This document shows, one piece after another, positions 47,102 to 57,600 of a DNA stretch of 64,000 nt (position 1 is the stretch's first letter; each line of letters begins with the position of its first letter). This DNA comes from Symbiodinium natans. Its lineage: Eukaryota > Sar > Dinophyceae > Suessiales > Symbiodiniaceae. The notes under the pieces are model-generated. The model searched no databases, had not been told where the DNA came from, and worked only from the letters and a program-made list of their open reading frames with translations. Location of the stretch: NCBI GenBank assembly GCA_905221605.1, contig CAJNDS010002436.1:326079-390078 (forward strand), given 5' to 3'. The position numbers were made by a program, and so were the translations under genes.

Positions 47102-47255
47102 AGGGTAGTTAGTAGTTACATGGTTCCTTTAGTCTGGGCCCTGAAAAGGAGATCCTTATATACCCCTTAAATACCCTAGACAACCTAAGAGGCACATGCA
47201 TCTGAACCCTTTAAAGGAGGTACGGGGCCATACTAAGGGACCATGTAACTACCCT
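47102..47255. mobile_element. Palindromic element
   Basis: AGGGTAGTT...GTTACATGGTTCC / GGACCATGTAACTACCCT. Confidence 0.7.
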
Positions 47256-47459
47256 AGACCCCTAAGGACCGAGGTTGGGGAGCCACAGCGAGAAAGTGGT
47301 CCTCAGTCGAGCGTTCTCCTCTTCCTGCTCCTGCTGTCGCCTCAAAATCTTGGCCATCCAGGGCACCCCGCGCTATGAAGGGTTAGGGCTTGTAGGGTTT
47401 AAGGTTTAGGGCTCCGGGAAAAAGGATTTCGGGTTTAGGGGGTCAACCCCCCCCATGTG

Positions 47460-47580
47460 TACGAAATCTCCATGGCGTGGAGCCCTGCCACTGTCGTGAC
47501 CCTAGCTTCTCCCAACAGCAAAGACCCAGCAAGCGCGGCCTCTTTGTCTTGTAGATCTGGGTCTCCTGGGCTGCTTTTCT
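47460..47580 (-). CDS. Candidate exon
   Basis: Minus-strand frame with SSPGDPDLQDKEAALAGSLL then GEARVTTVAGLHAMEI, in the same direction as the exons at 48 kb. The acceptor may be AAAGTACAG near 47583. The antisense frame is open but richer in Cys/Ser/Trp and less natural. Boundaries are approximate. Confidence 0.35.
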
Positions 47581-48073
47581 GTACTTTAATGGTTTTTTGT
47601 TGGCACCCGACTAGCCAATCTTTCAACTTTAAGGGCTTTTAAGATTTAGGGTTTTAGGGTTTTAGGGTTTTAGGGTTTAGGGTTTTAGGGTTTCGGGGTT
47701 GAAGGATCCAAGGGCTCTTTGGTCGCAGCGATCATACTTGCAAAGCTTTTGGTGTGTTCTGCGCCAGTTGGTGGGCGGTGAGTTTAACTCGGCTGGCGAG
47801 ATACCCGAAGAAAAGAGGCAGTGTGCTTTTTTGTCTAATGGGGTTACATCACGCAAACAGAACAAGGGCAGCACACCACAGGAGTCTGGCACACCAAGCC
47901 CCTCAGCAACCACCGACAGGGCTGCAAGCACCCCAAAACCCCTGGGCTAAACTCATCTCATGTCTTAAGCAGAGGCGCCTGCACCGCCACAGCCTCTTTC
48001 ATCAAAGCTCAAAACCATAAACCCTAAACCCTTAAACCCACACACCTTCAATCGTCCAAACACTGGACTCAAC

Positions 48074-48150
48074 TTTCGCCCAGTTGCCAGGTCCGCCTTT
48101 GTCGTCAGTGCATCGCGGATGTCGGCACGGAGCCGATCCTCGGGGAGTGT
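48074..48150 (-). CDS. Candidate exon between telomere-like arrays
   Basis: Encodes TLPEDRLRADIRDALTTKAD followed by LATGRK. The acceptor is GTCTAG before 48150 and the donor is CGAAA|GTTGAG. It probably belongs to the same minus-strand gene as the exon at 48408-48499. The phases do not join directly at the first GT of the array but do at the next heptamer, so either a later GT is used or an exon lies between. Confidence 0.5.
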
Positions 48151-48407
48151 CTAGACAGCTAGGGTTTAGGGCTTAGGGTTTAGGATTTAAGCATGGGGGT
48201 TTGTTGGTAGGGAAGACTTTTCACCAGGCCTCCCTACTGGCTTCGCCTGTCAATCTCACCGTGATTAGATGGCTTCTGGCGCTGGCGTGTGCCTGTCAAG
48301 CGCTCAGCCACTTAAAGCTGTCACCCCTAAACCCCAAACCCCAAACCCCAAACCCCAACCCTAAACCCTAAACCCCAAACCCCAAACCCCAAACCCCAAC
48401 CCTAAAC

Positions 48408-48499
48408 CCTAGTGGAGTCCGAGGCTCCGCCGTGGCCCTGGCGATCTCCTCCATCTTGTTGCGGTCGTCGACCGTCTTGGACCTGAACTCGAAGACACT
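48408..48499 (-). CDS. Candidate exon between telomere-like arrays
   Basis: Encodes FEFRSKTVDDRNKMEEIARA followed by TAEPRT on the minus strand. It ends CCACTAGG|GTTTAGGG, the same donor form as the exon ending at 51444. Plus-strand flanks are CCCTAAA on the left and TTTAGGG on the right. The charged helical pattern is strongly protein-like. The family is unknown. Its acceptor is not certain (CGAG or TTCAG). Confidence 0.5.
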
Positions 48500-48575
48500 T
48501 TAAGGGGTTTAGGGTTTAGGGTTTAGGGTTTAGACACTTTCAGGGTTATAAGGAGGGATCCCTAGAAGGTACCCC

Positions 48576-48650
48576 TTGTAGGTTCCCCCCCTTAGATAAC
48601 CTTAACTAGGCTGAATTATCCCTAAAAAAGCCTCAATTATGGGGGAACCT
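48576..48650. mobile_element. Short palindromic element
   Basis: TAGGTTCCCCCCCTTA / TTATGGGGGAACCTA, followed by a poly-G run. Confidence 0.6.
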
Positions 48651-48792
48651 AGCCGGGGGGGGGGGGGGGGGGGGTGGTGGTGGGGCAACCCATTACACTT
48701 GGGAGACACGAAGAGCAAGAAGAGTAGTAGAAGTGTAGGGGATTTGGGGCAAGAGCAATAAGAGTGATTTTCTGAATATCCGATAACAGAAG

Positions 48793-49155
48793 TCATGTGA
48801 AGGAGGTGGTATTTGCTCTGTTCAGTCTATCCGCATGTCTTTGCGTTTGCAGTATATGCATGGCCGTGTGTCTGAGCGATTCTGTGCTTGTGTGAGGTTT
48901 GGGGTTCGGTGCTTCTTTGCCAGAGGCGAGGGCGGAGGGGGGAATCTTGAACCCCCCAAAACGGATCCCAGCCGGAGTTAAATGCGCGTCTGGTTTTTGT
49001 ATGGGCTTGTGACTGGCTTGTGCATGAGATTCGGGGGTTGCGGGATGCTTGCAGCCATGGCACTTCTCAGCACGAACTTTGTCGATTTCGTGCTGCACGT
49101 AGTCTGCGTCGTGAAGGATCTCATCCTCGACTGGTTTACGGGAGTAGCATGACAC
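48793..49155 (-). CDS. Hypothetical exon, partly convincing
   Basis: The first 45 codons of this minus-strand frame (SRKPVEDEILHDADYVQHE, then KVRAEKCHGCKHP) look coding. The later part (48793-49000) is low-complexity and may be intron read-through. The upstream edge is near AAG|GCGTGTC at about 49158. It lies below the basic-protein exon in the same direction, but the two do not join in frame directly, so another exon or another gene must be involved. Confidence 0.35.
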   Translation of the reverse strand: MSCYSRKPVEDEILHDADYVQHEIDKVRAEKCHGCKHPATPESHAQASHKPIQKPDAHLTPAGIRFGGFKIPPSALASGKEAPNPKPHTSTESLRHTAMHILQTQRHADRLNRANTTSFT

Positions 49156-49308
49156 GCCTTATACAGAAGCGCTGCGCGCAAAAGCGCAACAACTGGAATG
49201 CATAAGTTTGAGCTTGCTTGTGACAGGGGCATGCGCACTTGCATGCGAGCGCACCGCTTTTTACTAGTCTGCCCTGGTATCCGATGAACTGCTGCAAGTC
49301 ATGCTTCA

Positions 49309-49791
49309 TCACCACTTCAGGAGCCGGACGTCGTGCGTTACAAGTTCGGACTTCATCTTTCCATTCTGGAGGTGCTCGATTCGTGTCACCGGTCCGGCCC
49401 AACGCTGGTGGGGGCCTCCAAAGGGCTTCCGCATCAGCTGTGGCACATAGACATACTCAATGTTCTTCCACTTGAGCTTGTAGTCCTTGTGCACGGTCGT
49501 GGGCCACGGGTTCTTCTTGGCCTTGCCAGGCGCCTCGCAGTCCAGGGTGCGGTTGATCCGGGGTGGAAAGGGAGTCCGCAAGTAGAACTGCCCATCGCTG
49601 GAGGCGGAGACTCTAAAGTCGCAGCGCTTCAGTTGGACGTTCGGAAGACGGCGCACTTTTCCTTGACGCTTCGTGGGGTTGGGGTACCCCCAAGGTCGGC
49701 CCGGATGACAATGGATTCCGGTATAGCGCGTGGTGGAGAGCTTGGGAGGGTAGCCGAACCTGAGACATTGCAAGGGAGGTGGGACAGACAA
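49309..49791 (-). CDS. Hypothetical basic protein, terminal exon
   Basis: Open minus-strand frame of about 160 codons ending LLKW-stop at 49309. It contains RPWGYPNPTKRQGKVRRLP and KLKWKNIEYVYVPQLMRKPF. The composition (Lys/Arg/Trp/Pro) resembles an organellar ribosomal or RNA-binding protein, but no family is recognised. The first codon (49791) is TTG, so the exon probably begins later, at TGTCTCAG|GTTCGGC near 49764, with the start codon in an upstream exon. Overlapping plus-strand frames are less protein-like. Confidence 0.5.
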   Translation of the reverse strand: MSVPPPLQCLRFGYPPKLSTTRYTGIHCHPGRPWGYPNPTKRQGKVRRLPNVQLKRCDFRVSASSDGQFYLRTPFPPRINRTLDCEAPGKAKKNPWPTTVHKDYKLKWKNIEYVYVPQLMRKPFGGPHQRWAGPVTRIEHLQNGKMKSELVTHDVRLLKW

Positions 49792-50162
49792 GACTGCGGC
49801 GCACCCTTATTGCTACACCTGACAAACGATTGAGAACACCTTAGGGCTAAATGATATCTCTCTCTCTCTCTGCCGTGCCATTCTCTAGGCTAAATGATAT
49901 GGATGCAGTAAATAAGTTCTGATATAACATAGCTGCTACTTGCTAGATGGACTCCCCGCTAGTCAGAAGCCCAGGCGCCATGCCCTTGCACTCCTCAGCT
50001 GCAGGAAGGCACTGCTCTGAGGCAACGCTGCATGGCTGTGACCTGGAATGCTCTGCTGGAAGAAGCCGGTTGCCTCAGCTTGCCCGACTGCCAAGGAATC
50101 CTATAGGACGTCGTTTCGGCACAGCCATCTAAAGGTACACATGTGGATACACATATACATAC

Positions 50163-50198
<36 letters not shown>

Positions 50199-50776
50199 TG
50201 TGCAAAGCTATATCTCAAATATGTACAACGTAGTTAAACTGACAGTGTGACAGTAGGTTCTCCGCCCACCCGGCTTCCGAGCCACAGAAGCTGTGAGGGG
50301 GCTCCCATGAGAGAGGCTCAGAGACTGCGCCGGGCTTGGGATGCTCCGAGCGATGCGCTGAGTACATCGCAGGAGGCAGTTCATGGCTCCTGGTACCTTT
50401 CGGCTCCTGCACTGGCTGCTACACTTATGGAAGGTAACGCAAGTGACGTGGTTATTGCGGGAATGGACCTGTCCGGCACACCTTTCACTTTTCTCCGAGC
50501 ATGAGCTCTTCTTTGAGCCAAGGGCCAGCCGAGTAGTAGCAATGAATCAGCATGGACCTCTGAGCTTACACAGCTTACGTCCTGATTGCGAATCAAGCAC
50601 CACGCAGGTCCATGCAGACAACAAAAATCAGGAGACAGAGAACAAGCCCACGTGCCTTCTCCGCTTTTGCCCTTGCCAGAAGGTTCTCTAGCCTTAGGTC
50701 AAGCGCTTGCCTCTGTACTAGGCACACTGTCGGGTCCGCACGACAGGGAACAAAAACTCTTGTCTCGTCCAGCACC

Positions 50777-50901
50777 TCATGGCATTTCACTCGTGGAGTT
50801 CTTTCTGCCGAGGAGCTCTCGCATCTCTTGCGCGTAGCGCATCTCCCTTTCCATGAATCCTGCCCGCTGCAGGATTCGTTGTTTGGGCATGCTTTGGGTT
50901 C
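50777..50901 (-). CDS. Unidentified gene, C-terminal exon with stop
   Basis: Encodes the C-terminus: QRILQRAGFMEREMRYAQEM, then RELLGRKNSTSEMP and a TGA at 50777-50779. The acceptor is TTCTGAAG before 50901 and the exon takes up phase 1 from the previous one. A long pyrimidine tract (minus sense of 50945-50975) lies upstream in the 230-nt intron. The Met/Arg/Glu-rich helix looks like a protein-protein contact end. Function unknown. Confidence 0.65.
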
Positions 50902-51131
50902 CTTCAGAACTCGGTGGCTAACCCTCAGGGCATTCGGAGGGCTGCGGGGGTGGGGAGGGGGGGAGGGGGGGAATGAAGCAAGAGGGCCTAACTCTCCACA
51001 AGACCCTTATGACAGGGTTGCGCAGAAGGCCTTTGGTCACCACGCGCTCGCGCTCCTGAGGCAGTGGGCCACGGCAATGTGTCGGGGTCTTCATGCTGGT
51101 TTCTGTTCTCCAAACCGCCGCAACCCGCAAC

Positions 51132-51289
51132 CTGTGCGTTCCCACTCCTCCGCGTCCATGCGGTACTTCTTGTTCCGCGCCACATCGAGCTGCAGAAGGT
51201 CGATGTACTCGGCCACCTGCATTCTGGGACTCTGATTCGCTCCTCCGAAAATAGTATCAACACCTAGTTTCTGCCATTTCTTGCAGTTA
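51132..51289 (-). CDS. Unidentified gene, second visible exon
   Basis: Encodes 52 codons, including KKWQKLGVDTIFGGANQSPR and VAEYIDLLQLDVARNKKYRM. The acceptor is AACCGTAG before 51289; the donor is ACAG|GTTGCGGG after 51132 (phase 1). The preceding intron (51290-51443, 154 nt) starts with GTTTAGGG and continues with about eleven heptamers before AT-rich sequence and the AG. The splice phases of all three exons agree, which is strong evidence that this is a real gene and that the array is intronic. No family is recognised; the sequence looks helical and soluble. Confidence 0.65.
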
Positions 51290-51362
51290 CTACGGTTCTA
51301 GCTTGTATTACTATCGTTACGTCTTATTCTTGTCATTCCTTTACTGATCGTCCAGAAAAACC

Positions 51363-51446
51363 TTAATCCTGAACCCTACACCCTAACCCTAAACCCTAAA
51401 CCCTAAACCCTAAACCCTAAACCCTAAACCCTAAACCCTAAACCCA
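51363..51446 (-). repeat. (CCCTAAA)n array at the 5' end of an intron
   Basis: Sense (minus) strand GTTTAGGG copies begin at the donor after 51444; GT-AG intron 51290-51443. Confidence 0.95.
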
Positions 51447-51550
51447 TCAAGGGCGACTGAGTCAACGCAAGCCCCAGCCTCGCCGAAGAAGCGCGCGTCC
51501 TCGACGTTGCTGTGGTTCTGCTCTCTCTGGAGCAGCTTCAGGGTCCTTGG
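51444..51550 (-). CDS. Unidentified gene, exon flanked by telomere-like introns
   Basis: A 107-base exon encoding PRTLKLLQREQNHSNVED and further residues rich in charged amino acids. On the sense strand it follows CCCTAAACCCTAAACCAG and ends at CTTGATGG|GTTTAGGG, so both neighbours are telomere-like repeat. Its end is phase 2. The next exon starts with the single base needed to complete Gly, and the joined frame stays open to a stop two exons later. The LINE lies immediately upstream in the same orientation, so it may sit in an intron of this gene or just before it. The family is not recognised. Confidence 0.6.
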
Positions 51551-51623
51551 CTGGTTTAGGGTTTAGGGTTTCAGCGGGCTCTGCATGTGACTGAAAGTCG
51601 CGCCTCAAATTCGTCCTGCCGCG

Positions 51624-54600
51624 CTATGCGCTGGCTCTTGTAACATGCAAAATGTCACCCCGTGCCCAGAAGCGTAGCCCAAGAACCTGCCTCTCAAAGC
51701 AAGTCCCTGTACAGTGAGCCTCGACAATAGCACTCAGGGTTCCAAAAATGGCCTCCCAGTCCTGGCGCCCGATTATGTCTAGCGGCCAAGTGTAAAGACC
51801 ATATTCAGCAGCAACCACTCTTGTATTCCATACTAAGGTGGCTCCTGAAAATTGCCTAATTTTCTCAAAGTCCCAATCCCGCCATGCCCTGGCAAAATGA
51901 CAAACGTACGGCGGCAAAGGCAGTGACATGGGTGGGGCAACGGAAGACCGGGCAGTAGGCTGGAGAGTAGCCCACCATGGACGTGGTCCAGCAACCGTAC
52001 TCGGCGGGCGCCAGCCATCATCGACATCAGGATGCGGCGCCTCACATCCAAGGTCCGCCTCAGCATAGCAGACGCCACACGACGGCTGTTGGCGTAAGTG
52101 TTGCCTAAGGCGTCTGGTGGACCAAAACTCAACGCAGCAGCATTGGCACGCTGTACCCACGGCAGCCGAAGCAACCGCAGGCCTCGCATGCATGTGTCTC
52201 ATGTGTGAACCGCCTGCTGCTGCATTCGCGAACATTTGGTGGCATTCAGGGCATGTCCACGAGCTGCTATGCTGTCTGCAGACTCCAGTTGGGATGCGGA
52301 TGGCAACAATTCCATCCTGCAACTGACTTCTGGCTATGAAGATTCTCCTGCGAACTGCCCTGCAAGCTGTCTGCCGCGCACGAAGAATCCGCGCCCTGAA
52401 GCTTTGCACCGCAGACGTCAGCGCTGCTGCATGCTGCTTGGCTTGCTGCATCCAATGTCTACAAGGCCGAAACTCGCGCACGCATTCCACATTGGTCGCC
52501 GGCTGACCTAGCAGCGGGTAGCATACTCGGTACAAGGCCTGCCCAGCCTGGTGGAGCCAGAAGCTTTCCGCCTCGGAAACAAACCACAAGCCATAGCAGT
52601 CAGACCGAACCAACTGCATGAGGAGTCGTGCCCGATGCAGCCACAGGTTCTCTTCCGGGTTCAGAACGCACAGGGCCGAGCACACGTCCTGGTCCGTCAA
52701 ACCCACGACACTGGCGCCCAACAATGGTTTCATGCAACCGCGCATAATGCGCATGTAAGCCGCATGCAGCATTTCACGCTCGTTGCTGGTAGCTAGCGTC
52801 CAAACTCCGGCCCCGTGCATGAGGCTGTTGAGTACGAGCGAATCAACAACTTGCACGCGTTCGGAAATGCTTAACTCAGGGTTGGTGAGGACCCGCCTGC
52901 GCACGGGAAGGAATTTAGCCCACGCGGTCTCACCGCGACTTCGCAAATCTGGAGCATCTGTGGAAGACGCACACACTGTCGTGCCCAAATGAAGGTAGCT
53001 ACTGGCCAACACCAACCGGATCGTGCGTCCTGCAACCTCTACCTCGTGTACACCTGCTTCTCTCACCCAAGCCTGACGCCGAGCCTCTTGCGACCCTTTT
53101 CCGCGCATTGCAAGGACAGCCTCAGTCTTTCTTGGGGAGTGGTTGACTGCTATTCCGGCAAGCCCAAGTGCCACATGCGCCGCGCGAGTGGCAGCATCAA
53201 GCCGATGCATTAGCTCTGTTGGCGCGTCGGCGTCAATGAGAATTGCGAGGTCGTCAACCCATGTCGGGATGTAACATGGGCACCAAGACTGCGAAGGCAT
53301 ATCCCCTCCGTTCGTGAGAGGTGACTGCAGCATGCCGGCCTCCCGCAAGCTTTGTTCAAGGGAGCGCAGACTTATGTCGAAAACGACCTGAAACAGGATG
53401 TCGGCCAGCGGTGAGCCAGGTCCCGTTCCCGTAAAGGACTGCACAACCTGCTGGGCCTGTGGGTTCATGCAGTACCATGTACCAGTCAGCTGTGCCTGAA
53501 AAATATAGTTCAAACTGGACGAAACGCCCAGTTCAACCAATCGCCCCGGCTGGGATAGCAACTGTTTAGCTCTATCACATATCTGTGAGTCCACATGGAT
53601 GCCATCCAACAGCCGCTGGACAGCCTGCTCAAGGCCCCCTTCTTGCTGCAGACTACCCCACAGATACTCTCGCAACGTGGAGTAGAAGGCCTGTTGCCCG
53701 TCAACGAAGAGCACAGCAGCCGAACGTCCGGCTGCTTTGGCTCGGCTAAAGTGAAGCCGGACCATCAAACTGGACAGCTCCATCGGGCGCGCCTTGATGC
53801 CACCTCCAGTACCTTCCCGCGCTTGCGCGCGAAAAGCCTTCTCCAGAGGTTCGCGAAGCACTCTGGCCACCGCTTTGCCAGCCGGTTCTTGTAAAAGGAT
53901 GTTTCTCCACCCGGTGACCTCTCCCAAGCACTTATGGGGTTTGGGAATGGCGCGCGCGATGCCGCCTTTCCATAAAAGTGGCCCGCGCCCGCGAGCACAC
54001 GTCTTGGCAAGCAACGGCCAGTGTGTCCTGGCTGCCTCAGCTGGAGCTGCGCGGTATAGCTCGGCTACAAGGCCTGTTAGGCCTGGCGCCTTGCCAGATT
54101 TAAGCTGCGAAAAGCTTTCGGTCAACGCATGCAAAGTCGGTATCTCTTCGATGGGCACAACTTGGGGCCTCGGGGCTTCCCGTGACCTGCATTGCTCGAG
54201 CGAGCCAATTTCCCCACGTTCAAACTGCGCAAAATGCTGTTGCAGGCGGTCCAAGACTTCTTCCGGTTCAGTCAGGAGAGAATCTCCTGTGAGCAAAACG
54301 GGATTGGGCTGCAGGGCCTTGTACCGTCTACCGGACCGAAGAACGGCGCGCATGTGCGATGCCAGCGCCTCAGGACCCTCACTTTTGGCATCTTTCATGG
54401 CCTTCCTTGTCAATTGAGCTTCATCTTTCCTTGTGACTTTTCGCAACTTTTGACCCAGTCTTCTAACACTAACGCAGCATCTGGCCTGCAGAGCGTACAA
54501 TCCGGCAAGAGGCCTACACACATTGGCACGATAGCACGGCCGCCGCCATGCTTTGAACACAGCATGTAGCCAGATCCTTTGTGTCATGGCCCTGGCTCGT

Positions 54601-57600
54601 CTAGCGATGTGTCTATATTGATGGCGTGCCCTAACTAACAGCCAGGCGTCAGGTGACATGCCAGGCTTGCGTGGCCCGGGCAGCTTTGCTGGCAGCATAT
54701 CCGACGCCTGTGTAAGATGCGCATTTATGACACTTAAATGAACATCAACATCACATTCCCAAGGCACAGCAGGGAGGCTTTGAAAGATTTGTTTTGCGCA
54801 TTGGTGCCCTTCGTCCGATGCCAAGAAAGCTCTATCGATCACGCGGCGCCTCTTTACGACTTCAAGCTCAAGGCAAACTTTGAGGTCGGCATGCAGCGGG
54901 TGATGATCAAACCCTGAATGCAAATCAAGGAAATGCGGGACATCATGATGCACAGAGAGGAAAGGCCGCCATGACTGTGGCACTGCCACAAAGTCCAAGC
55001 AAGCAGGCTTGCCTGCTGGACTCGTCCACGTGACTATGGGTTGCCCCGCGCTATTTAACACCCCAGTTGCGGCAAGCTCGAACCGTCGCAAGAAATGCGC
55101 AAAATGCTCAGCATTGAGGTTTCGGGGTTTCATGCTGCCTTCCACGCCAGCATCAAATCGAGCGTTGGCGTCAATTAAGAGCACCACCTGCCTGCCTCGC
55201 GGGATGGCATTTACTATGCCTGCTAACCACTGCCACCACTCATGAATTGTGTCTGGCTTTTCGGCTGAGGTGCGGGCATGTGCGCAGACAAACGCGAACC
55301 TGGCTCCTGCACAGCTGGCGGTCACAACAAGACAACGGGGCGAGCTATGCGTGACAGAGAACCCCCTTGCATCCCATGTGACTGGCCCGCTTTCTGCGTT
55401 GGCAATGGCGGAAGTGGAAAACCACAATTGGCATCCACCCTGTCCTGCAATAGGCATTGAAGCGAAAATTTTAAAGCCCTGAAAGTGCCTCATGACGTCA
55501 CACGTCTCCCTTGTTTCCTGAAAGCCAGCCACAGGGCAGCGCTGCTTTGACAGGTGGCTAGCAAGGCATTGTCTTTGTTCGACACGTTGCATGGACAAGG
55601 AGTTATATGTGATGAGCCGCCACTCGAGCTGAATGACTTCCTTGGCGGCTGACGCTGTCTGCATTGCCAGGGCGGCAGGTGTCGCCAGAGCCTCCTTCAT
55701 GACGTTGGAGCTTTCACCTATGACTTGCACGGGCGACTCATAGGGCATGTCAGCCACTTTGGCATCATTAGCGACCACCCACAACCAAGCGAACATGTGA
55801 TGCCTGATGGCAAATGCAACTGGCTCTCCTGGTGCCTCAGTGGCTGCTCGTGGGAACTTGGACACGTGCTTGACAAGTGAGTCAGCCATCTCATTGCCAC
55901 CAATGCCGGTGTGTGACCGCTCGTGTTGGAAGCATATAGGGACACCAACCTCAGCCGCAACAGCACGAAGGGCATGCATGGCTCGTGGGACATTGGCTTC
56001 TCCTAGCTTACCTTGCAACCGCCATCTGCCCTCAGCTGTCCTGGCCGCGACTTTGCAGTCATAGTGGATGACAGCGCTGGATGGTTTCGCAGCCAAGATC
56101 ATGGCTTGTGCTATGAACATGGCGACACATTCTGCCTCGAGAGCCTGGGGGTGGTCGAACCCAAGGAATTTGGAATGGTCAGGCCCCCACAAGATGTCAG
56201 CAAGATAGCCAGCCCAGTGCTTTTTGGTGGTTCCTTCCCAGAAAGCAAGGACTGCCCACGCAGGCGGGTGCTTGGCATCAGGCCAGGAGGTGCCATCAAC
56301 GAACAAGTGGAGCGTTTGCTGGCATGGGCAAGGACGCCAGTCAACTTCATGTTCGAGCCAGGGCGCTACGCTTTCATGTAGTTGCATGCCATCTGGTAGC
56401 TGTAGTTGCCATTGATCGGGCGTGAAATCTTCAAGCAACTGGGCAATGGAATTTGGGCATAAGTCGCACTTGATTCGAGCTTCACAGACTTCGTCAGGTA
56501 TCGCTTGCTCAAGGGATATAACAGCTGCCATGTTTGAGGACTCTGCCCCATGGCTCACTGCTTGCTCCGTTGAGAGGTCTGTTGACTGGCTGAACTGCGG
56601 CGCGAAGAGTCCTGCCGACTTGCTGGTGGAATGGAGACCTGAGACCTCTGCTTCCCCCTTGGGCGCGAAGAGTCCTGCCGACCTGTTAGTCGGACTGAGA
56701 TCTGAGACCTTTGCTTGGATTTGCGGCGTGAAGAGCCCTTCCAACCTGCCGGCCGGTTTGGGACCTGAGACCTCTGCTTGCACCTGGGGCATGAAGAGTC
56801 CTGCCGACCGGCTGGCCGGGTTGAGACCTGAGACCTCTGCTTGCACTTGGGGCACAAAGAGTCCTGCCGACCTGGTGGCCGGGTTCAGACCTGAGACCTC
56901 TGCTGGTTGCGGGGCGCAGGCTCCTGCCGACTGGCTGGCCAGATGGAGACTGAGACCTCTGCTGACACTTGCGACGCGGAGAGTCCTGCCAACCGGCTGG
57001 CTGGACTGAGACCTGAAACCTTTGCTGCAACCTGTGGCTGGGCTGAGACCTGAGACCTCTGCTTGCAACTGCGGCGTGGACCTGCTGCCTGAGACCTCTG
57101 CTTGCTGGGACATGCTGGCCGGGTTGAGACCTGAGACCTCTGCTTGCGAATTGGGCACGAGGAGTCCTGCCGACCCGCTTGCCGGACTGAGACCTGAGAC
57201 CTCTGCTTGCACCTGCGGCATGAAGAGTTCTGTTGAGACCCCTGCTTGGATTTGGGGCGCAAAGAGTCCTGCCGACATGCTGGCCGGATTGGGACCTGAA
57301 ACCTCTGCTTGCCGTTTGGGCACAAAGAGCCCTACCGACCTGCTGGCCGGATTGAGACCTGAGACTGCACCTTGAGCAAAGAGTCCTGCCGACCCGCTGG
57401 CCAGACTGGGACCTGAGACCTCTGCTTGCACCTGCGGCATGAAGGGCTCTGCTGAGATCTCTGCTTGGATTTGGGGCACAAAGAGTCCTGCCGACCTGCT
57501 GGCCGGATTGAGACCTGAGACCTCTGCTTGCACATGCGGCACGCAGAGTCCTGCCGACCCGCTGGCCGGATTGAGTCCTGAGACCTCTGCTTGCACCTGA

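Noticed and set aside
50612-51235. 207-codon plus-strand frame
   Set aside because: It lies antisense to three minus-strand exons with matching phases and has a less natural composition.
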